A stretch of DNA of 18,143 bases from Verrucomicrobiota bacterium. GTDB taxonomy: Bacteria > Verrucomicrobiota > Verrucomicrobiia > Chthoniobacterales > UBA10450. How positions within the stretch are numbered: the first letter of the stretch is position 1; each line of letters starts with the position of its first letter. The stretch lies in assembly GCA_003219225.1 (NCBI GenBank), contig QHPZ01000101.1, forward strand, positions 1 to 18,143, given 5' to 3'. Of the stretch, positions 14,072 to 18,143 are shown piece by piece. A program made the translations under genes and the position numbers. The notes below the pieces were generated by a model that saw only the letters and a program-made list of their open reading frames with translations, was not told the origin of the DNA and searched no databases.

Positions 14072-15076
14072 TCACTCGCGCACTCCCGGAATGTGGCCGT
14101 AGCCGATAAACGTCGGCTGGAGTTTTCCGTTTTCGCTTTTGGTCGGGCGCTGAATTTTGAAATCGAAAACGCTCACGCCGTTGCGCGGTTCGCCCTGGTA
14201 AACCCGACCGTCGCTTGAGCCGACCATGACGCGCTTTCCGGTTTTCTTTTCGCGTCCGACATAAATCATCCCGTGCGTGATCGGCGGGTCGCGTTCGATC
14301 GCGTAGGTGCCGGTCCAGAAAAGCAGGTCGCCGGGCTGCAGATTTTCGAGCTCGAATGAATCGTCCTTGCGGCTGAGGACCGGCTCGAATTTGCCGGCGC
14401 GCCGCAGCCAGACGTATTGCTCGCTGGAATTGCGCGGCACGTCCGTGACGCCGTTCTTGTTAAGGACGTAGTAAACAAAACCGGAACAATCCATCCCGCC
14501 GTTGGCCGGATCGGCCGAGCCGTAGGTGTAAGTAAGATCGCGCGTGGTCAACTCCAGCGCGCTCGTGAGTAACTGCTGCACCTTCGGCGGGTAATTCTCG
14601 AAGCCCTTAATTGCATCCGGCGTGAGCGTCGCGTTAGGCGCGCCGCGTCGCTTGGGCGTTTCCGTCGCTGAGGGTTGCTGCGGTGGTGAGGGAGTAAAAG
14701 CGGGCGGCAAGGGCGTTGGAGTAGTTGTCGGTGTCGGTGGTACGGCTCCGGCCGGTGTTTCGGAGGGCGTGGGTGTCGGTGAAATTTTCTTTTTCCGGCG
14801 CGGCGACGGAGTTGGCGTCGGCGACCTCTTTTTTTTCGGCGTCGCGGTTGGGCTTGGCGTCGGAGAGGGCGACATTTTCGATTTCGCGCTCGGCGACGGC
14901 GTTGGCGTTGGCGATTTCTTTTTTCGTGTTGCGGAAGTTTTCTTCCGCGGCGGCGGCGTCGGGGTCGCGAAAATTTTCTTGATTGTGTCGGCGATCGATT
15001 GCTCGGCCGCGTCGGTTATCGGCGCGGCGGCGGCCGCGAGCAAAAACATCAAAACGAGAATGGTGCGCGCGAACAT
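14072..15076 (-). CDS. NlpC/P60 peptidoglycan endopeptidase with a long Pro/Thr/Ser/Lys linker
   Basis: 334 residues from the ATG at 15076. A signal peptide (residues 1-23, LVLMFLLAAAAAP core) leads into a linker of about 105 residues (about 38-143) made of SPTPTPSP blocks alternating with KKK/RKKK clusters, then a C-terminal NlpC/P60 domain. Catalytic features: GGMDCSGFVYYVL with nucleophile Cys197, PGDLLFW, and THGMIYVG with His268; the family also uses a third polar residue that I cannot place securely. Such enzymes cut peptide bonds in the peptidoglycan stem. The strongly basic Pro-rich linker could span the wall or bind anionic polymers. The frame stays open to an upstream TTG (15112), but the signal peptide fits the internal ATG. 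The gene diverges from the GGT gene. Confidence 0.9.
   Translation of the reverse strand: MFARTILVLMFLLAAAAAPITDAAEQSIADTIKKIFATPTPPPRKKTSATRKKKSPTPTPSPSAKSKMSPSPTPSPTATPKKKRSPTPTPSPRRKKKISPTPTPSETPAGAVPPTPTTTPTPLPPAFTPSPPQQPSATETPKRRGAPNATLTPDAIKGFENYPPKVQQLLTSALELTTRDLTYTYGSADPANGGMDCSGFVYYVLNKNGVTDVPRNSSEQYVWLRRAGKFEPVLSRKDDSFELENLQPGDLLFWTGTYAIERDPPITHGMIYVGREKKTGKRVMVGSSDGRVYQGEPRNGVSVFDFKIQRPTKSENGKLQPTFIGYGHIPGVRE
14650..14962. repeat. Low-complexity DNA encoding the SPTPTPSP/KKK linker
   Basis: On the plus strand this stretch is dominated by GGCGTTGG and GGTGTCGG units broken by TTTTTC-rich blocks. On the coding strand it gives four or so repeats of Pro-Thr/Ser blocks followed by Lys/Arg clusters. 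The imperfect units, with varying codons, suggest expansion by duplication followed by divergence. Confidence 0.75.
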
Positions 15077-15171
15077 TGACAATTGGACGGATCGTATGCC
15101 GGTTTCTTGCAACGGAACTTTACGTCCGAGACCGACTTCGTTTCGAAGCTCAGTGGTGATAACCTCGCGCC

Positions 15172-16989
15172 ATGTTTGTCCTTCGTCTCCTTGTTCTTCT
15201 GTTCATCTTCTCAACGTTGTGCTCGGCGCAGATCGACCGCATTACGGGCAAGAATTTTGCCACGCGGTCGGAGGTGCTGGCGCGACACGGAATGGTTTGC
15301 ACGAGTGTGCCGGCGGCGACGCAGGTCGGGATCGATATTCTAAAGCGCGGCGGCAGCGCAGTTGACGCCGCCATTGCCGCGAACGCGACGCTCGGTTTGA
15401 TGGAGCCGGTCTCGAACGGGATTGGCGGCGATCATTTTGCCATCGTTTACAGCGCGAAGGAGAACAAGCTTTACGGCATCAACGGCAGCGGACGTTCTCC
15501 GCTCGCCTTGAGCTACGAACAAATGAAAGCCGAGCTCGAGAAATTGAACGCTCGTAAAGACACGGGTGAATCGCCCTCACCTCAATCCTCTCCCTCAGGG
15601 AGAGGGGGACGGCAAAGCCGCCCGGTGAGGGAATCGAAATCATCGCTGAAAATTCCGGCGCGCGGAATGTTGCCGATCAGCGTGCCGGGAACCGTCGATG
15701 CGTGGGCCGAGCTGCACAAAAAATTCGGAAAGCTGAAGTTCGCGGACGATCTCGCGCCGGCGATTCGTTACGCCGAGGAAGGTTTTCCGGTCACGGAATT
15801 GATCGCGTTCTACTGGCACTTCGGACCGGAACTTTACAAAGGACTTCCCGGCGCATTTCTCGAAACTTACACGCTCGATGGCAAAGGCCGAACGCCGGCC
15901 AAGGGCGACATCTTCAAAAACCCGGCGCTGGCGAAAACACTCCGCTTGATCGGCGAGAAAGGCCGCGACGTTTTTTATAAGGGCGAAATCGCGGACAAGA
16001 TCGACAACTTCATGCAGCAGAACGGTGGATTTCTGCGCAAAGTCGATTTCGAAAAACACACCTCGACCTGGGTCGATCTGGTCTCGACGAATTATCGGGG
16101 CTACGATGTTTTTGAATTGCCGCCGAACGGTCAGGGCATCGCCACCCTGCAGATCCTGAACATTCTCGAAGGATTCGATTTGAAAGCGATGGGGCGAAAT
16201 TCACCCGAGACGCTGCACACCATGATCGAAGCGAAGAAAATCGTGTGGGCCGATCGGGCGAAGTTTTATGCCGACCCGGCCTTTGCCAAGATTCCGCTGA
16301 AAAGTTTGCTCTCGAAAGAATACGCGAGTGAGCGGCGCAAGTTGATCGATCCGATGCACGCCGCGAAAAAAGTCGAGCCCGGCAATCCTGCACTCGACCA
16401 GGGCGACACGATTTACATGTGCACTGCCGATGATGAAGGCAACCTGGTCTCGCTCATTCAAAGCAATTACCGCGGGATGGGCAGCGGCATCGTTGTGCCG
16501 GACCTCGGGTTCATGTTCCAGGACCGCGGCGAACTGTTCTCGATGGAGCCGGGCCACGCGAACGTTTACGCGCCGGGCAAACGGCCGTTTCACACCATCA
16601 TTCCCGGCTTCGTCATGAAAGACGGCAAACCGTGGGAAGCATTCGGCGTGATGGGCGGTGGGATGCAACCCCAGGGGCACGTGCAGGTACTGACCAATCA
16701 GATCGACTTCGGTCTCAATGTGCAGGAAGCGGGCGACGCCTCGCGATGGCAGCACGAAGGCGATAACGAACCGACCGGCGAGAAAATGGAGAACGGCGGT
16801 TACGTCAATCTCGAAAGCGGCATTCCCGCGGAGACGCAGCGCGAGTTAAAAAACCGTGGACACGATGTGCGTTTCGATGTCGGCGGCTACGGTGGTTACC
16901 AGGCGATCAAAGTCGAGATGCACGATGGGCAGCGGGTCTATGTCGGCGCGAGCGAATCGCGCAAGGATGGTCAAGCCGCGGGCTACTGA
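15172..16989 (+). CDS. ggt: Gamma-glutamyltransferase family protein (YwrD-like), with an in-frame repeat insertion
   Basis: 605 residues. A signal peptide (MFVLRLLVLLFIFSTLCSAQ) implies a periplasmic Ntn-hydrolase that self-cleaves before its catalytic threonine. Seen: GMVCTSVPAATQVG, RGGSAVDAAIAANATLGLMEP, the conserved GIGGDHFA, and the cleavage site DQGDTIYMC with Thr413 as predicted N terminus of the small subunit. Then come NYRGMGSGIVVPDLGFMFQDRG and VMGGGMQPQGHVQ. The GGGMQPQGH form resembles the YwrD/acylase-like branch rather than classical E. coli GGT, so the true substrate (glutathione or another gamma-glutamyl amide) is open. Anomaly: residues about 135-154 (SPSPQSSPSGRGGRQSRPVR) are encoded by a palindromic element at 15573-15632, in a loop between LNARKD and the conserved PARGMLPISVPG. 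The downstream frame is intact. Confidence 0.92.
   Translation: MFVLRLLVLLFIFSTLCSAQIDRITGKNFATRSEVLARHGMVCTSVPAATQVGIDILKRGGSAVDAAIAANATLGLMEPVSNGIGGDHFAIVYSAKENKLYGINGSGRSPLALSYEQMKAELEKLNARKDTGESPSPQSSPSGRGGRQSRPVRESKSSLKIPARGMLPISVPGTVDAWAELHKKFGKLKFADDLAPAIRYAEEGFPVTELIAFYWHFGPELYKGLPGAFLETYTLDGKGRTPAKGDIFKNPALAKTLRLIGEKGRDVFYKGEIADKIDNFMQQNGGFLRKVDFEKHTSTWVDLVSTNYRGYDVFELPPNGQGIATLQILNILEGFDLKAMGRNSPETLHTMIEAKKIVWADRAKFYADPAFAKIPLKSLLSKEYASERRKLIDPMHAAKKVEPGNPALDQGDTIYMCTADDEGNLVSLIQSNYRGMGSGIVVPDLGFMFQDRGELFSMEPGHANVYAPGKRPFHTIIPGFVMKDGKPWEAFGVMGGGMQPQGHVQVLTNQIDFGLNVQEAGDASRWQHEGDNEPTGEKMENGGYVNLESGIPAETQRELKNRGHDVRFDVGGYGGYQAIKVEMHDGQRVYVGASESRKDGQAAGY
15573..15632. repeat. CCCTCACC palindromic element inside the GGT gene
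   Basis: Outer arms CCCTCACC (from 15574) and GGTGAGGG (about 15624-15631) enclose a perfect hairpin CCTCTCCCT-C-AGGGAGAGG near 15587-15605 and a smaller GGC-AAA-GCC stem near 15611-15619. It is read without a stop in the GGT frame. It has the look of a widespread intergenic repeat type, unrelated in sequence to the TGTAGCCACG element. Confidence 0.83.
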
Positions 16990-17017
16990 TATTCGTCGGC
17001 TCGAACAGAATCTCGCC

Positions 17018-17593
17018 CTACCGAAACTGCGATTTTAGCTCGGCGACTTTTTCCTCCGCGCGGGCAACGTCCGACTTGTGCGCGCTGCCGACGGCAAGAA
17101 GTCGGATTTGCCGATCGAGGTTCGCTTCGGCCAATTCGAGCTCAGCACGCTTAAATTTTTCGGCTGCGGCTTGCGCCACTTCGGTTAAGCGCGCCAATTC
17201 TGCTTTCGTGTGTTCGTCGTTGGCGGGTTGACCGTTGACGACGACGGAGCTGAAGGCAGCAGCCTCGGCGTTCGCATGTTCGAGCCGGGCAGTGGCCAGC
17301 TCGGATTGCAAACGCACGACGCGCAGCGCGCGTTCTTCGACCTGCTCCTGCGAAATGACGCCGACCCGGTAGAGATGCTTCCCGTCGGCCGCGCTGCGCT
17401 TGGCCCGCTCGATCGCGCGCTCCAGCTGCGCAACATCGACATATTGCACGTCGGTCTCGCTTTGCGCATCCAGCGACGACTGGTCAGTCCGATTTGGAAT
17501 CAACAGCGGCGGCTCGACATCGAATGAGTCGGGCTCTTGCGCGAAGACAACGCTTGCGATAGCCAAACCAATCGCCGCCCCCGCGCGCCGCAT
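17018..17593 (-). CDS. Exported coiled-coil protein, TolC-hairpin-like
   Basis: 191 residues. A signal peptide (GAAIGLAIASVVFA, cleavage near residue 18) is followed by a short acidic, proline-containing segment (about 20-48) and then two long Ala/Glu/Lys/Arg/Leu-rich helices, about 51-115 and 126-190, separated by a short VVVNGQPAND turn. Both helices hold a related unit: LYRVGVISQEQVEERALRVV and LLAVGSAHKSDVARAEEKVA. This G-x-S-x-x-V-x-x-A pattern is reminiscent of the alpha-hairpins of TolC and of membrane-fusion proteins of efflux systems, but no barrel or lipoyl domain is present. I infer a periplasmic helical hairpin protein and assign no function. The gene converges on GGT and lies 60 bases downstream of the cupin gene on the same strand. 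Confidence 0.78.
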   Translation of the reverse strand: MRRAGAAIGLAIASVVFAQEPDSFDVEPPLLIPNRTDQSSLDAQSETDVQYVDVAQLERAIERAKRSAADGKHLYRVGVISQEQVEERALRVVRLQSELATARLEHANAEAAAFSSVVVNGQPANDEHTKAELARLTEVAQAAAEKFKRAELELAEANLDRQIRLLAVGSAHKSDVARAEEKVAELKSQFR

Positions 17594-17653
17594 AAGTCAA
17601 CATTACCAAAAACGCCGGCGCCAGCGAGATCAGATTTTGCCGCGTCTGGACGG

Positions 17654-18118
17654 CTACTGTTTCACATCAATCTTGTCGAACTTCGCGGAGCCTTCCTCGT
17701 AAAAGAGCGCGCCCTCGGTCGGGTCACCGCCGCTCCAATGTTTGTGTCCGCCAGGAATCCGGATGAACTCGCCCGGGCCGACGCGTTTGTCTCCCGCCTC
17801 GTCGCGGTAGAGATACGCTCCCTTGAGCACCACAATCCAGACGTCATTCGTGTGCGTGTGTGTCTTGGCGTCAAATCCCGGCACGAATTTGGTGAACGTG
17901 CCGTGCGCGCCCTTGTCCGGATCGCCCCACACCACCGCCATCGATACGCCCGGAAATTTTTCCTGGTAAGTCGCGCTCTCCGACGACATGTAAACGACCT
18001 CTTTTGTTTTCCCGGTCGCGCTTTTCTTCGCTTTTGCCGCCTTCTCCTGCGCAATTCCGATCGGCGCAGCGATAACGATCGCGGTCGCGATTCCAAACAA
18101 GATAAATGATTTCTTCAT
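17654..18118 (-). CDS. Exported single-domain cupin protein
   Basis: 154 residues. A signal peptide (MKKSFILFGIATAIVIAAPIGIA, cleavage near residue 23) and a short Lys/Ala-rich segment precede one cupin barrel. Metal ligands are visible in motif 1, KTHTHTNDVWIVVLKG (His87, His89), and motif 2, GPGEFIRIPGGHKHWSG (His125, His127); the usual motif-1 Glu appears replaced by Asp92 or a neighbour. Exported cupins of this kind are mostly uncharacterised metal-binding proteins or small enzymes, so I give no reaction. The start is supported by a good purine-rich ribosome binding site (GAAGGAAGAA) about six bases upstream. It is likely the first gene of a two-gene unit with the coiled-coil gene. Confidence 0.87.
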   Translation of the reverse strand: MKKSFILFGIATAIVIAAPIGIAQEKAAKAKKSATGKTKEVVYMSSESATYQEKFPGVSMAVVWGDPDKGAHGTFTKFVPGFDAKTHTHTNDVWIVVLKGAYLYRDEAGDKRVGPGEFIRIPGGHKHWSGGDPTEGALFYEEGSAKFDKIDVKQ

Positions 18119-18143
18119 AGTTTATTCTTCCTTCGCGCTGCGT

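Noticed and set aside
13319..14218. Plus-strand open frame of 299 codons across aguA, the membrane-protein gene and NlpC/P60
   Set aside because: It runs antisense through three well-supported genes and two palindromes, and the translation is Arg/His-rich with no motif.
15573..15632. Intein or intron in the GGT gene
   Set aside because: The insertion is only about 60 bases, with a palindromic structure and none of the splicing blocks.

Overview
This 18.1 kb window looks like a chromosomal segment of a free-living Gram-negative bacterium. My best guess is Verrucomicrobiota, of the soil Chthoniobacterales/Udaeobacter type. That placement rests on the dense scatter of palindromic repeats (TGTAGCCACG, ATGACGAA and CACGAAG types) and on the flavour of the encoded proteins. 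It is an inference from memory, not a database result. I see no tRNA or rRNA gene, transposase, integrase, phage gene or CRISPR array. Almost all the DNA is coding, in short runs on both strands, and most gaps are filled by palindromic elements.

Layout. 1-496: 5' part of treY (maltooligosyltrehalose synthase, minus strand, cut by the window edge). 666-3026: argS and a PtsN-type EIIA gene on the minus strand. 3151-4062: an exported TraB/GumN-family protein (plus). 4072-7028: a tightly coupled minus-strand operon of a PAP2 phosphatase, a GT39-type membrane glycosyltransferase and a DPM1-like GT2 glycosyltransferase. Both joints are ATGA overlaps, and the last gene is frameshifted. 7103-7855: an exported LolA-like protein (plus). 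7904-11131: the glycolytic run gap-pgk-tpiA (minus). 11205-12277: an SGNH hydrolase and a small HMA metal-binding protein (plus). 12341-15076: aguA, a small membrane protein and an NlpC/P60 endopeptidase with a long Pro/Thr/Ser/Lys linker (minus). 15172-16989: a gamma-glutamyltransferase-family protein (plus). 17018-18118: an exported coiled-coil protein and an exported cupin (minus).

How the genes relate. gap, pgk and tpiA encode three central enzymes of glycolysis. The PAP2/GT39/GT2 trio fits polyprenyl-phosphate-linked glycosylation at the cytoplasmic membrane. TraB/GumN, LolA-like, SGNH, NlpC/P60, GGT, coiled-coil and cupin proteins all carry export signals, so the window is rich in envelope and periplasmic functions.

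The most interesting feature is the repeats. At least nine structurally distinct palindromic elements lie in 18 kb, one type in four copies, and several are built into genes. One is read through in-frame inside argS, another inside the GGT gene. One forms the C-terminal tail of the PAP2 protein, and one encodes much of the export signal of the LolA-like protein. The TGTAGCCACG element also supplies the TAG stop codon of tpiA and of the SGNH hydrolase gene. This resembles the Rickettsia palindromic elements that insert in-frame into protein genes, and it is the best candidate here for something under-described.
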